In this document: positions 34,329 to 43,925 of the stretch, one piece after another
Layout of the letters: each line of letters opens with the position of its first letter
Numbering within the stretch: the first letter of the stretch is position 1
NCBI RefSeq assembly: GCF_016827605.1
Contig: NZ_JAEPJQ010000001.1
Location: 1,116,001-1,180,000, forward strand
Length of the DNA stretch: 64,000 nucleotides
Direction: 5' to 3'
DNA from: Hyunsoonleella ulvae
Lineage (GTDB): Bacteria; Bacteroidota; Bacteroidia; Flavobacteriales; Flavobacteriaceae
Notes under the pieces: model-generated
Databases searched by the model: none
The model's input: the letters and a program-made list of their open reading frames with translations, nothing else
What the model was told of the DNA's origin: nothing
Position numbers and translations under genes: made by a program

Positions 34329-35189
34329 ATGACTTTATATCCCATAAATTCAGGAAATTTTAAATTAGACGGTGGTGCCATGTTTGGTGTGGTGCCAAAA
34401 TCATTATGGAGCAGAACCAATCCTGCCGATGAAAAAAACATGATTGATCTTTGCGCAAGATGTTTGTTAATTGAAGAAGGTAATAGGCTGATTTTAATTG
34501 ATACAGGTATGGGAAACAAACAATCAGACAAGTTTTTTGGATACTATTACATGTGGGGTAATGATAGCATTGACACATCTTTAAAGAAGCATGGCTTCCA
34601 TAGAGACGATATTACAGATGTGTTTTTAACACATTTACATTTTGACCATTGTGGCGGAGCAATTCAATGGAATAAAGATAGAACGGGTTATGAATCTGCA
34701 TTTAAAAACGCTTACTTTTGGAGCAATAAAAACCATTGGGAATGGGCAACCAACCCAAACGCCCGAGAAAAAGCTTCGTTTTTAAAGGAAAATATTTTAC
34801 CCATTGAAGAAAGTGGTAGATTAAAATTTATTGATGTTCCTAATGGAGATTTACTTCAAAACTCTAGTTTGGGTTTTGATGTTTTTTTTGCTGATGGACA
34901 TACAGATAAACAAATGATACCTATAATACATTATAAAGGCAAAACTATTTGTTTTATGGCAGACTTACTACCAACCGCAGGCCATACACCTTTACCTTAT
35001 GTTATGGGTTACGATATGCGCCCTTTACAAACTTTAAATGAAAAAGAGAAGTTTTTAAATATGGCCGCAGATAATGGTTCTTATTTGTTTTTAGAGCATG
35101 ATGCTCATAATGAGGTTGTAACTGTTAAACACTCAGATAAAGGCGTGCGACTAGAGAATATTTTATCTGCCAAAGACATTTTTAATTAA
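34329..35189 (+). CDS. MBL-fold metallo-hydrolase (quorum-quenching lactonase-like subgroup)
   Basis: 286 aa from ATG 34329; frames starting upstream only translate promoter-like DNA. The zinc ligands are all visible: HLHFDHCG (HxHxDH), a later His in FFADGHTDKQMIP, the bridging Asp in CFMADLLPTAGH, and the last His in LEHDAHN. Fold and length are those of soluble MBL hydrolases related to AHL lactonases and PNP-like enzymes. Cytoplasmic, with no signal peptide. It lies 23 bases before the S8 peptidase and could share its transcript. The substrate is unknown. Confidence 0.88.
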   Translation: MTLYPINSGNFKLDGGAMFGVVPKSLWSRTNPADEKNMIDLCARCLLIEEGNRLILIDTGMGNKQSDKFFGYYYMWGNDSIDTSLKKHGFHRDDITDVFLTHLHFDHCGGAIQWNKDRTGYESAFKNAYFWSNKNHWEWATNPNAREKASFLKENILPIEESGRLKFIDVPNGDLLQNSSLGFDVFFADGHTDKQMIPIIHYKGKTICFMADLLPTAGHTPLPYVMGYDMRPLQTLNEKEKFLNMAADNGSYLFLEHDAHNEVVTVKHSDKGVRLENILSAKDIFN

Positions 35190-35212
35190 GAAAGACTAAT
35201 TCAAATACATAC

Positions 35213-36820
35213 ATGAGAACATTTAAACAACTAATAGTAATAGTATTGGTTTCATCAATACTGTCAGGATGTGGAAGCACAGGAGCAATTCTATTAACTC
35301 CAGAAGAAAATATTGATACAATACCATTAAAAGTTTCTGATTTAACTAAAGCAGAAAAACAAAACTGGGGGCATTTAGATTTGTTAGTAGACACCATTCC
35401 TGGAATGAGTGTAGATAAAGCTTACACAGAAATTATAAAAAACAAGAAAGGTAAAAAAGTAATTGTTGCTGTTATAGATTCTGGAATTGATATTGACCAC
35501 GAAGACTTAGATGACAATATTTGGACTAATAAAGATGAAAAGCCAGGAAACGGAAAAGACGATGATAACAATGGTTATATCGACGATGTTCATGGGTGGA
35601 ATTTCTTAGGAGAAGGTTATAACGAACAATTAGAATATGTTAGGATTTTAGCTAGCGGAAACACCAATCATCCAGATTATGCTGCAGCAAAAGCTGAATA
35701 TGATAAAGAATACTCTAAATGGACACAGCGAAAAACGCAATATGACCAAATTTATCAGCAATTTAAAAGTGCAGATGAAACACTTACGACACATTTTGGT
35801 AAAAAAGATTATACCCAAAAAGAGGTTGCTGGAATAAAAACAGAGGAACAAACATTAATGCAAGCAAAACAAATAGCACAATACATATATAGTAACGATG
35901 TAGATTCTATTGCAGATGCTGTTGAAGAAATTAAAGAAGCAGTAGAAAGCATTAACGATAGGTTAAACTACAATCTAAATAAAGAGTTTAAAGGTAGAGT
36001 TAATGGAGACGACCCCGAAAATATGGCGAATAAATTCTATGGCGATGGTAATGTTAAGCCTGTTAAAAAATCCGAAAGCCATGGTACCCATGTAGCTGGT
36101 ATTATCGCAGCAGAACGCAATAATGGTCTAGGAGCCAACGGTGTAGCCAATAATGTAGAAATTATGAGCATAAGAACCGTACCCAATGGAGATGAATACG
36201 ATAAAGATGTAGCTCTTGCCATTAGATATGCTGTAGACAATGGTGCCTCAATTATCAACGGAAGTTTTGGTAAAAGTTTCTCTCCTCATAGTGATTGGGT
36301 AAGAGATGCCATTGCTTATGCCTCTAAAAATGATGTGGTTTTTGTACATGCGGCAGGAAACGACAGTAAAAATGTTGATGTTGAACCTAACTTTCCTGAT
36401 GATAACATCAACGGAGAAGAAATATCTAATACCTACATAAGGGTTGGTGCTTTAGCTCCTAAATATGGTTCTGGGTTATTGGCAGGGTTTTCCAACTACG
36501 GTAAAAACAATGTAGATGTATTTGCTCCTGGAGCGCAAGTATATTCTACAACTCCAGAAAATGAGTACGATACAAAGGGAGGAACATCAATGGCAGCGCC
36601 TGCAGTGGCTGGTGTTGCAGCATTAATTCGCTCTTATTACCCAAATTTATCGGCTGCTCAGGTAAAACAAATTATTATGGACTCTGGTTTAGAAATTAAA
36701 ACCAAGGTGATTGTTGGAGGTAATGCCAGCGATATACAACCTTATAAGGATATTGTAAAATCTGGTAAAATTGTAAATGCCTATAATGCCTTAATTATGG
36801 CATCTAAAATGGCAAATTAA
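35213..36820 (+). CDS. Lipoprotein S8 (subtilisin-like) serine peptidase with a long insert
   Basis: 535 aa. A lipobox (SSILSGC, Cys20) predicts a lipoprotein. The catalytic triad is complete: Asp89 in AVIDSGIDIDHEDLD, His290 in ESHGTHVAGIIAAE and Ser459 in GGTSMAAPAVAGVAAL, with the oxyanion Asn in HAAGNDS. About 200 residues separate Asp and His, against about 30 in subtilisin. The extra charged, helix-rich stretch (about 140-270, KWTQRKTQYDQIYQQFK) is an insertion typical of some Bacteroidota S8 enzymes. A good terminator follows at 36837. It is probably an envelope protease; substrates are unknown. Confidence 0.92.
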   Translation: MRTFKQLIVIVLVSSILSGCGSTGAILLTPEENIDTIPLKVSDLTKAEKQNWGHLDLLVDTIPGMSVDKAYTEIIKNKKGKKVIVAVIDSGIDIDHEDLDDNIWTNKDEKPGNGKDDDNNGYIDDVHGWNFLGEGYNEQLEYVRILASGNTNHPDYAAAKAEYDKEYSKWTQRKTQYDQIYQQFKSADETLTTHFGKKDYTQKEVAGIKTEEQTLMQAKQIAQYIYSNDVDSIADAVEEIKEAVESINDRLNYNLNKEFKGRVNGDDPENMANKFYGDGNVKPVKKSESHGTHVAGIIAAERNNGLGANGVANNVEIMSIRTVPNGDEYDKDVALAIRYAVDNGASIINGSFGKSFSPHSDWVRDAIAYASKNDVVFVHAAGNDSKNVDVEPNFPDDNINGEEISNTYIRVGALAPKYGSGLLAGFSNYGKNNVDVFAPGAQVYSTTPENEYDTKGGTSMAAPAVAGVAALIRSYYPNLSAAQVKQIIMDSGLEIKTKVIVGGNASDIQPYKDIVKSGKIVNAYNALIMASKMAN

Positions 36821-36836
36821 AATTTATAAATTGTTT

Positions 36837-36872
36837 AGGCTGCTTAGAATGCTTTTCAAGCAGCCTTTTTTT
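36837..36872 (+). terminator. Rho-independent terminator after the S8 peptidase
   Basis: AGGCTGCTT pairs with AAGCAGCCT and is followed by seven T. It sits before the ATG at 36885 and rules out the longer in-frame start at 36831 for the next gene. Confidence 0.85.
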
Positions 36873-36884
36873 ATTAAGTATACT

Positions 36885-38717
36885 ATGAAAAGAATTTCTG
36901 TTTACTCACTTGTTTTTTTAATAACTATAGCGTGTTCTGGTGCTAAAAATGTGGTTAAAACACCTAGTACCCCTGAAACGCCTCAAGCCATTGCACCATC
37001 ATACAGTTCATCCACCTCTAACTACTGGCAACAACATGTAGATTATAAAATGGAAATAGATATGGATGTGGACACCTATCAATACAAAGGGAAACAGGAA
37101 TTAGTATATACAAATAACTCCCCAGGCATACTTAATAAAGTCTTCTACCACCTCTATTTCAATGCCTTTCAACCAGGGAGCGAAATGGACGTGCGCTCCA
37201 GAACCATAGCAGATCCAGATTCGCGAGTAGGCGACCGCATAAGCAAATTAAAGCCCAATGAAATTGGTTACATACATGTAAATAGCTTAAAACAAAATGG
37301 AAAATCCCTAAACTTTGAAACTGTTGGAACAATACTAGAGGTAAATTTGGCATCGCCAATACATCCCGGAGAAAGTGTAACCTTTAATATGGATTTTGAT
37401 GCACAAGTACCCGTACAAATTCGCCGTTCTGGAAGAAATAACAAAGAAGGGGTTGCGCTCTCTATGACGCAATGGTATCCCAAATTAGCAGAATACGATT
37501 TTGAAGGTTGGCATGCCGATCCTTATATAGGACGTGAATTTCATGGTGTTTGGGGTAATTTTGATGTGAAGTTAACTATTAACAAAAACTATGTAGTTGG
37601 GGGCACAGGTTATTTACAAGAAGAAAAAGATTTAGGCACAAAAAAGATGCTTCATTTTAAAGCACCTAATGTGCATGATTTTACTTGGGCTGCAGACCCC
37701 GATTATATTCATGATACAATGCAGGTTCCCAATGGCCCTCTTTTAAACTTCTATTATAAAAGCACTTTAGATAAGGACAAGTTAGAGAATTGGAAAAAAC
37801 TACAACCTAAAACTGTTGAGCTAATGCAGTACTTTAGTCAACACATTGGTAAGTACCCTTATAAACAATATTCTGTAATTCAAGGAGGAGATGGCGGTAT
37901 GGAATACGCTATGTGTACATTAATTACTGCAAATAGAAAATTTGGAAGTTTAGTGGGTGTTACCGCTCATGAAATGGCACATACTTGGTTTCAGTTTTTA
38001 TTGGCCACTAACGAAGCTAAGCACGAATGGGTAGACGAAGGTTTTACCTGCTATATAAGCGATTGGGCTATGAACGATATTTTTAATAGAAACAACCCAA
38101 ACCCAACAGCAAGAGCCTACGAAAGTTACAAATACCTAGCTACATCGGGCAAAGAACAGCCATTAACCACACATGCCGATAGATACAAGTACAATCAAGC
38201 TTATGGTATTTCTGCCTATAATAAGGGGGAAGTATTTTTAGCGCAATTAGGTTATGTTATTGGTAACGACAACCTCAAAAAAACAATAAAACAGTTCTTT
38301 AAAGACTGGGCTTTTAAACACCCAACACCTAATGATTTTATCCGTATTGCCGAAAAAGTATCTGGTTTAGAATTAGATTGGTACTTAATTGATTTTGCGC
38401 AAACTACAAATACTATTGATTACGCTGTTACATCTGTAGAAAATAATAGCATTACCCTAGAGCGCAAAGCATTGATGCCAATGCCTATTGATTTAAAGGT
38501 TGTGTATGAAGATAACTCCACCGAAAACTTTTATATCCCTTTACAAATGATGAGAGGAGAAAAACCAACCTCAGCAACGATAATAAAAGATTGGGCTTGG
38601 GCGTATCCAACGTATACGTTTAAAACCTCAAAACCTGTAAAATCGGTAGAGATAGACCCTAGTAAGCTTATGGCTGATGTAAACGATACCAACAACACTT
38701 GGGCTAAAGACAAATAG
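36885..38717 (+). CDS. M1-family metallopeptidase (lipoprotein)
   Basis: 610 aa from ATG 36885. The lipoprotein signal is MKRISVYSLVFLITIACSG. An N-terminal beta-saddle domain (about 40-250) precedes the catalytic domain with the zinc motif HEMAHTWF at 362-366 and the third ligand Glu in EWVDEGFTCYIS, 18-19 residues later. The GAMEN-like exopeptidase motif appears as GGMEYAM. M1 enzymes are zinc aminopeptidases; the lipobox places this one in the envelope, for peptide use or turnover. The previous gene's terminator implies its own promoter. Confidence 0.92.
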   Translation: MKRISVYSLVFLITIACSGAKNVVKTPSTPETPQAIAPSYSSSTSNYWQQHVDYKMEIDMDVDTYQYKGKQELVYTNNSPGILNKVFYHLYFNAFQPGSEMDVRSRTIADPDSRVGDRISKLKPNEIGYIHVNSLKQNGKSLNFETVGTILEVNLASPIHPGESVTFNMDFDAQVPVQIRRSGRNNKEGVALSMTQWYPKLAEYDFEGWHADPYIGREFHGVWGNFDVKLTINKNYVVGGTGYLQEEKDLGTKKMLHFKAPNVHDFTWAADPDYIHDTMQVPNGPLLNFYYKSTLDKDKLENWKKLQPKTVELMQYFSQHIGKYPYKQYSVIQGGDGGMEYAMCTLITANRKFGSLVGVTAHEMAHTWFQFLLATNEAKHEWVDEGFTCYISDWAMNDIFNRNNPNPTARAYESYKYLATSGKEQPLTTHADRYKYNQAYGISAYNKGEVFLAQLGYVIGNDNLKKTIKQFFKDWAFKHPTPNDFIRIAEKVSGLELDWYLIDFAQTTNTIDYAVTSVENNSITLERKALMPMPIDLKVVYEDNSTENFYIPLQMMRGEKPTSATIIKDWAWAYPTYTFKTSKPVKSVEIDPSKLMADVNDTNNTWAKDK

Positions 38718-38825
38718 GAGCATGTATTTTTTTAATATTTAAGTTGTTCGTTACTTACTTAGTAATGGAAAACACAAGCGCTTATATCTTGATTTCATTA
38801 CCTTTAACCCCAAAATACAAGGCTC

Positions 38826-39197
38826 TTGAAATTTACCTATTCAAAACAAGAAAAACTAAAAAGCAAAAAACTTATAGAGCAGTTGTTTGCTGAAGGGCAA
38901 TCGGTATCAGCCTTTCCGCTTCGTCTTGTATATTTAGGCACTACTTTTGATGATGCTGTGATAGCAAAAACAGGGGTTTCAGTATCTAAACGCCATTTTA
39001 AAAAAGCAGTAGATAGAAATCGTATAAAACGCTTGTTAAGAGAAGCTTATCGGCTTAACAAAGCCTCTTTTTTTAACAATTTATCAACGCAATATGCGTT
39101 TATGATTCTGTATATTGGCAAAGAGAAGCCTACTTATACCCAAGTTGAAAACAGTATGAAACGTTTATTTGATAAATTTTTAAACAATGTTTCATAA
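38826..39197 (+). CDS. rnpA: Ribonuclease P protein component
   Basis: 123 aa. Protein subunit of RNase P, which trims tRNA 5' leaders. The RNR signature is VSKRHFKKAVDRNRIKRLLREAYR, with the basic N-terminal helix and the aromatic core FPLRLVYL. The start is TTG at 38826, the only start in reach that gives the normal N-terminus (FTYSKQEKLKSKKLI). rpmH is not adjacent, as is usual outside the classical rpmH-rnpA cluster. Two envelope genes follow in the same direction. Confidence 0.95.
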   Translation: MKFTYSKQEKLKSKKLIEQLFAEGQSVSAFPLRLVYLGTTFDDAVIAKTGVSVSKRHFKKAVDRNRIKRLLREAYRLNKASFFNNLSTQYAFMILYIGKEKPTYTQVENSMKRLFDKFLNNVS

Positions 39198-39215
39198 ACC
39201 TAAATATACTCGCTT

Positions 39216-40046
39216 ATGAAATTCTTTCTTTACGCATTAATTACCGCCTTACCATTGATGTGCTCGTCTCCTAAAGTAGAATCTCCCATATATGAAGAGT
39301 CTGCGGAATTAGACTTTAATTATAGTGATAGCGAAGTATTGAGCTCTTCAATATTCAAATCTTACGGTGTTCCGATTCCAGAGGATAAAGTGGAACAAAA
39401 AGTTATAAAGACTGCTTATCTAAAATTTGAAACCCAAGATTTAGAACAAAGCCACAGTCAAATTCTAAAAGCAATAAAAGCTAGTAAAGGTTTTATTCAA
39501 GATGATAATTCTAATAAATCATATAACACTCTCACCAGACATTTAATTATTAGAATTCCATCCTCAAACTTTCAAACAGCCATAGATTCTATAAGTAAAA
39601 ATGTATCTTTTTTTGATAGTAAGCGTATTTCAGCAAAAGACGTTACCGAAGAATTTATAGATTTAGAAGCAAGATTAAAAGCCAAACAAACTCTAGAAAA
39701 ACGATATTTAGAGCTTTTAAATAAAGCCAAAAATGTAAAAGAAATATTAGAAATAGAACGAGAACTCTCAGATATTAGGGAGGAAATAGAGGCGAAACAA
39801 GGTCGTTTAAAATATCTTCAAAATAAAGTGTCCTTGAGCACTATTGATATTGAATTTTACAAATTATCATCAGAAGCTCCTATAGCAAAAAGTTATGGAA
39901 CTAAAATGTGGAATGCCATTAAAGGTGGTGCTGATGGAATATCTATATTCTTTTTAGGAATACTCTATATTTGGCCACTAATAATTATTATAATTATTGG
40001 TATATTTTTGTTAAGACGATGGATGAAAAAAAGAAAAAATAAATGA
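39216..40046 (+). CDS. DUF4349 domain lipoprotein with C-terminal membrane anchor
   Basis: 276 aa. A signal or lipobox-like start (ALITALPLMCSS) is followed by the DUF4349 core: VIKTAYLKFETQDLEQS, a long coiled coil (about 150-210, ITEEFIDLEARLKAKQTLEKRY type) and VSLSTIDIEFYK. A C-terminal transmembrane helix (IIIIIIGIFLLRRW) and a basic tail end the protein. The last 4 bases overlap the S41 protease start (ATGA), so the two are translationally coupled. The role is unknown; the coupling hints at protease-linked envelope maintenance. Confidence 0.88.
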   Translation: MKFFLYALITALPLMCSSPKVESPIYEESAELDFNYSDSEVLSSSIFKSYGVPIPEDKVEQKVIKTAYLKFETQDLEQSHSQILKAIKASKGFIQDDNSNKSYNTLTRHLIIRIPSSNFQTAIDSISKNVSFFDSKRISAKDVTEEFIDLEARLKAKQTLEKRYLELLNKAKNVKEILEIERELSDIREEIEAKQGRLKYLQNKVSLSTIDIEFYKLSSEAPIAKSYGTKMWNAIKGGADGISIFFLGILYIWPLIIIIIIGIFLLRRWMKKRKNK

Positions 40047-41677
40047 AAAATATGTTTAAAAAGAAAGTAATAATACCAGCATTTTTATGCATAGTTTTTA
40101 TAAGCACAACAGCTTTTAAAAACGATTTTTTTGAAATAGCCAAGCAAATAGAAATTTTTACAACGCTATACAAAGAAATTAACATGAATTATGTAGATGA
40201 GACCAACCCTGCAGACTTGATGGATACTGCTATAAAAAGCATGTTAGACGATTTAGATCCCTACACACGCTTTATGAACGAACAAGATGTAGAAGCCGCT
40301 AGGATAAACAACACAGGAGATTATACAGGTATTGGAGCTCGTGTAAAAACACTAAAAGATAAACTTGTTATAGTAGAACCATACAAAGATTATCCAGCAG
40401 ACAAGGCAGGATTAAAAGCAGGAGATGAAATTATTAAAGTAGGAGATATTACTGTTTCAGATTATAAGGACGATTCTGGTAACCTACTACAGGGAGCTTC
40501 AGGAAGTATGGTAGAAGTTACTTTTAAGAGAAATAACCAAACCAAAACTGCAACTATAGAACGTGCAGAAGTAGAAATAAAAGCAGTACCCCATTACTCC
40601 TTGGTAGATAAAAAAACGGGGTACGTTGTTTTAAGCAAATTTAATAGAAAAGCCTCTGCAGAAACCAGCTATGCAGTAAGAGATTTAAAAGCTCAAGGTG
40701 CTGAGCGTATTATTTTAGACTTAAGAGGAAACCCTGGAGGATTATTAAACGAAGCTGTAAACATTGTAAACTTATTTGTGCCCAAAGGACAATTGGTAGT
40801 AACCACAAAATCTAAAGTAAAAAAGTACAACAAACAGTACTTTACAAGTAGAGCACCTTTAGATACTGAAATACCTCTAGTGGTATTAATTGATGGTTCC
40901 AGTGCTTCAGCAAGTGAAATAGTTTCTGGGACTTTACAGGATTTAGACCGCGCTGTGATTGTAGGAAACAGAAGTTTTGGTAAAGGCTTGGTACAGCGCC
41001 CTAAACGATTAACATATGGTACACAAGTAAAAATTACTATTTCAAGATATTATACACCATCAGGAAGGTGTATTCAGTCCTTAGATTATTGGAATAGAAA
41101 TGAAAATGGAGAAGCCGTACGTGTAAAACAAGAAAACTATAACGAATTTAAGACCAAAAATGGCCGTAAAGTATTTGATGGTGGAGGTATTTTTCCGGAT
41201 GTGGCCATCGACAAAATTAAAAACACAACAATTACCAAAGCCATCTTAAGCAGTGGTTTAATTTTTGATTTTGCTACAGACTACTATTATAAACACCCAT
41301 CTTTAAGCATAGATAACTTTAAATTAACTGATACCGATTTTAATGATTTTAAAACATTCTTAAAGAAGAACAATTTTTCGTTTACCACAGATACCGAAAA
41401 GGCGCTTTATAAAGCATATGAAACCTCAATTAATGAAAATTTAAATGACGCTATTAAACCCAGTTATGAAGCACTTATTTCAACCCTAAGAACATCAAAA
41501 GATGAAGCTATAAACGAACATAAAAGTTTTATTTTAAAATCCCTTACAGAGGAAATTGTTAAACGCTATGCATACCGTGAAGGTTTGTATGAATATTATA
41601 AGAATAATGATGCGCATATTCAAAAAAGTGTGCAAATCCTCGGTAATACCATGACATACATGGATTATTTAAGGTAG
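40043..41677 (+). CDS. S41-family C-terminal processing peptidase (CtpA/Prc-like)
   Basis: 544 aa. A signal anchor (about 5-24) is followed by a PDZ domain (about 85-175, GIGARVKTLKDKLVIVEPYKDYPADKAGLKAGDEI). The S41 catalytic core has GYVVLSKFNRKA, LDLRGNPGGLLNEAV, the catalytic Ser287 in DGSSASASEIVSG and the Lys near 314 in FGKGLVQ. The helical C-terminal extension is common in Bacteroidota. It trims or degrades periplasmic proteins from their C-termini. It starts inside the stop of the DUF4349 gene. Confidence 0.94.
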   Translation: MKNMFKKKVIIPAFLCIVFISTTAFKNDFFEIAKQIEIFTTLYKEINMNYVDETNPADLMDTAIKSMLDDLDPYTRFMNEQDVEAARINNTGDYTGIGARVKTLKDKLVIVEPYKDYPADKAGLKAGDEIIKVGDITVSDYKDDSGNLLQGASGSMVEVTFKRNNQTKTATIERAEVEIKAVPHYSLVDKKTGYVVLSKFNRKASAETSYAVRDLKAQGAERIILDLRGNPGGLLNEAVNIVNLFVPKGQLVVTTKSKVKKYNKQYFTSRAPLDTEIPLVVLIDGSSASASEIVSGTLQDLDRAVIVGNRSFGKGLVQRPKRLTYGTQVKITISRYYTPSGRCIQSLDYWNRNENGEAVRVKQENYNEFKTKNGRKVFDGGGIFPDVAIDKIKNTTITKAILSSGLIFDFATDYYYKHPSLSIDNFKLTDTDFNDFKTFLKKNNFSFTTDTEKALYKAYETSINENLNDAIKPSYEALISTLRTSKDEAINEHKSFILKSLTEEIVKRYAYREGLYEYYKNNDAHIQKSVQILGNTMTYMDYLR

Positions 41678-41720
41678 ATTTTTAAAAAATACTATCTTTA
41701 TCCATCAATAGCTCCCCAGA

Positions 41721-42575
41721 ATGCATAGACCGCTTGTAATCATATTGTTATGCTTTCAAATGAGTATTGCTTTTTCTCAAATGCAATATACTCATGATGT
41801 ATATTTTAATACAGATGAATACATAGTGCCTAAAACCGAAGAAAATAGGTTACTCCTTTTTATTTCCAAACTTCAAGATATAAAGATAGAATCTATCACT
41901 ATTTATGGCTTTTGCGATGATGTGGGTGCCGATTCTTATAATATGGTATTATCACAACAACGTGCAGATGCCATAAAAACTATTTTTGCAAATAACGAAA
42001 TAAGCGAATCCCTTATTAGTAATGTTGATGGCAAAGGCGAAATATTACTAAAAATTGTTAATGAAAGCGATATTTTAAAAATAAGAGGACTTAATAGAAA
42101 GGTAGAAATAATTGTTACAGAAAAAACTAAAGCACCAGAGGTTACAAAAGAAGAGCATACTGCTGAAAATCCTACAGTTGCAGAACAAATAAAAGGGTCT
42201 TTAGAAGTAGGCGATAAAATAGTTTTTAAAAACATTCTCTTTAAAACGGGTTATAGCACTGTAGTTTCAAAGTCTAAAAAAACCCTAGAAGATATTGCCA
42301 AAGCCTTAGTAGAGCGTGAAGATATTTATTTTACCATTCAAGGCCATGTATGTTGCACTAAATACACCCGGGATGCTGTTGATAAGAAAACTAAAAAACG
42401 TAATTTATCAGTAGCACGTGCTAAATATGTTTACGATTATTTTGCTAAAAAAGGCGTTGATAAGAGACGTATGCGTTACATAGGTTTGCGAAGAAAATTT
42501 CCTTTAGGTGGCGATCCAGAATTTGATAGGCGTGTTGAAATTGTAATTACCTACATAGGAAATAACACGAAGTAA
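41721..42575 (+). CDS. OmpA-family protein with two OmpA-like peptidoglycan-binding domains
   Basis: 284 aa. Signal peptide (about 1-20, LCFQMSIAFSQ). Residues about 25-135 form a first OmpA-like domain (YFNTDEYIVPKTEE, ITIYGFCDDVGADSYNMVLSQQRADAI). A Thr/Glu linker follows, then a second, more typical domain (about 165-284, FKNILFKTGYSTVVSKSKKTLEDIAKAL, FTIQGHVCC, LSVARAKYVYDYFAKKGVD, DRRVEIVI). There is no membrane barrel. It is likely a periplasmic peptidoglycan-bound protein. The next gene starts 6 bases later, so they probably share a transcript. Confidence 0.85.
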   Translation: MHRPLVIILLCFQMSIAFSQMQYTHDVYFNTDEYIVPKTEENRLLLFISKLQDIKIESITIYGFCDDVGADSYNMVLSQQRADAIKTIFANNEISESLISNVDGKGEILLKIVNESDILKIRGLNRKVEIIVTEKTKAPEVTKEEHTAENPTVAEQIKGSLEVGDKIVFKNILFKTGYSTVVSKSKKTLEDIAKALVEREDIYFTIQGHVCCTKYTRDAVDKKTKKRNLSVARAKYVYDYFAKKGVDKRRMRYIGLRRKFPLGGDPEFDRRVEIVITYIGNNTK

Positions 42576-42581
42576 ATAAGA

Positions 42582-43925
42582 ATGTCTCTCAAATTATACC
42601 TTCTATCTTTTTTTGTTGCTCTTCTCTTTTTTAAAACAGGTTTTTCCCAAACTTTTGTTCCAGACAATAATTTTGAGCAAGCCTTGATTGATCTGGGTTT
42701 AGATACAGCACCCTTAGACGATTTTGTTCCCACAACTAATATAGTTGGTGTTACTAGCTTAACTATAGATAACAGAGGTATTCAAGATTTAACAGGTATT
42801 GAGGACTTTTCTGCACTTACCCAATTATTCGTTCAAAATAATTTACTAACTACCATAGATATCAGTACCAACACAAATCTTCAAATTTTATGGTGTTTTA
42901 ATAATGCACTACCTAATTTAAATGTAAGCAATAATCAAAATTTAATATCGTTACGATGTGACGGGAACGGTGTTTCAACATTAGATTTATCTAACAACCC
43001 AGAGCTAAATGTATTAACCTGCGAAAATAACACCATTCAAAATTTAGATGTATCAATAAATACAAAATTGAATCGATTGGTTTGTGGCAATAACCTTTTA
43101 ACAAATTTAAACCTCTCTAATAATCCCGAAATTTCACAACTAGATTGTAGTAACAACCAAATTAGCAATCTTGATATGTCTAATAATACATCCATAACAC
43201 TTTTAAATTGCGCTAATAACAGTATTAACGAACTAGATACTTCATTACAAAACCAACTTATTGAGCTAGATTGTAGCAACAACCAGTTATGTTATTTAAA
43301 TGTAAATAATGGTAATAACCAAAATGTTACGTCAATGAATTTTGATGGCAATACAGATTTAACATGTGTTATAGTAGATAATGTATTGGACGATCGTCCC
43401 TCTTGGGTTCCACTAAATTATCAACATTATGTAGTATCCATAAACGCCTGTAATGAAAAGGTGCCTGTAGATATTTTAGATACTTATATAGGTACATCCT
43501 TTACCTTACCGCCATTAAACAATGGTGCATATTATACTGGAACTTTTGGTAGTGGTAGCGTTTTAAATGAAGGAGATGTGATAACCCAAACACAAACTAT
43601 TTACATCTACAACGAAAATAATTGTTTTAATAACCAAAGTAATTTTAGTATTGTAATATCAAATAAACCCTATCTTATTCCAAAATATTTTACACCTAAT
43701 AATGATGGTATAAATGATGTTTGGAAAGTTGTAGACCCCAACAATAACGTTAATAGTATATCTATTTTTAACAGACATGGACAACTTTTAAAGTTTTTAC
43801 CATCTAAAGCTCTGAGTTGGAATGGTACATTCAACGGAAAACTTTTACCTAGCGATAGTTATTGGTACGAAATCGTACTAAACAATAGGGAAGTGGTACG
43901 AGGCTATTTTGCCTTAAAACGTTAA
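42582..43925 (+). CDS. Leucine-rich-repeat protein with type IX (type B) gliding-motility-associated C-terminus
   Basis: 447 aa. A signal peptide (ending TGFSQ) is followed by about nine short leucine-rich repeats of ~21 residues (residues 60-240; pattern LNVLTCENNTIQNLDVS, CSNNQISNLDMSNNTSITLL). A beta-sandwich follows, and residues about 360-447 are a T9SS type B domain: IPKYFTPNNDGINDVWKV, SISIFNRHGQLL, WNGTFNGKLLPSDSYWYEI. It is a secreted surface protein, possibly adhesive. Type B cargo commonly depends on PorP/SprF-type partners, none of which lie here. Its stop codon directly abuts that of the convergent acetyltransferase. Confidence 0.92.
   Translation: MSLKLYLLSFFVALLFFKTGFSQTFVPDNNFEQALIDLGLDTAPLDDFVPTTNIVGVTSLTIDNRGIQDLTGIEDFSALTQLFVQNNLLTTIDISTNTNLQILWCFNNALPNLNVSNNQNLISLRCDGNGVSTLDLSNNPELNVLTCENNTIQNLDVSINTKLNRLVCGNNLLTNLNLSNNPEISQLDCSNNQISNLDMSNNTSITLLNCANNSINELDTSLQNQLIELDCSNNQLCYLNVNNGNNQNVTSMNFDGNTDLTCVIVDNVLDDRPSWVPLNYQHYVVSINACNEKVPVDILDTYIGTSFTLPPLNNGAYYTGTFGSGSVLNEGDVITQTQTIYIYNENNCFNNQSNFSIVISNKPYLIPKYFTPNNDGINDVWKVVDPNNNVNSISIFNRHGQLLKFLPSKALSWNGTFNGKLLPSDSYWYEIVLNNREVVRGYFALKR

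Noticed and set aside
38718-38825. rnpA region as evidence for the replication origin (rpmH-rnpA-dnaA type)
   Set aside because: rpmH and dnaA are not adjacent, and Bacteroidota generally do not keep that cluster, so it gives no support.
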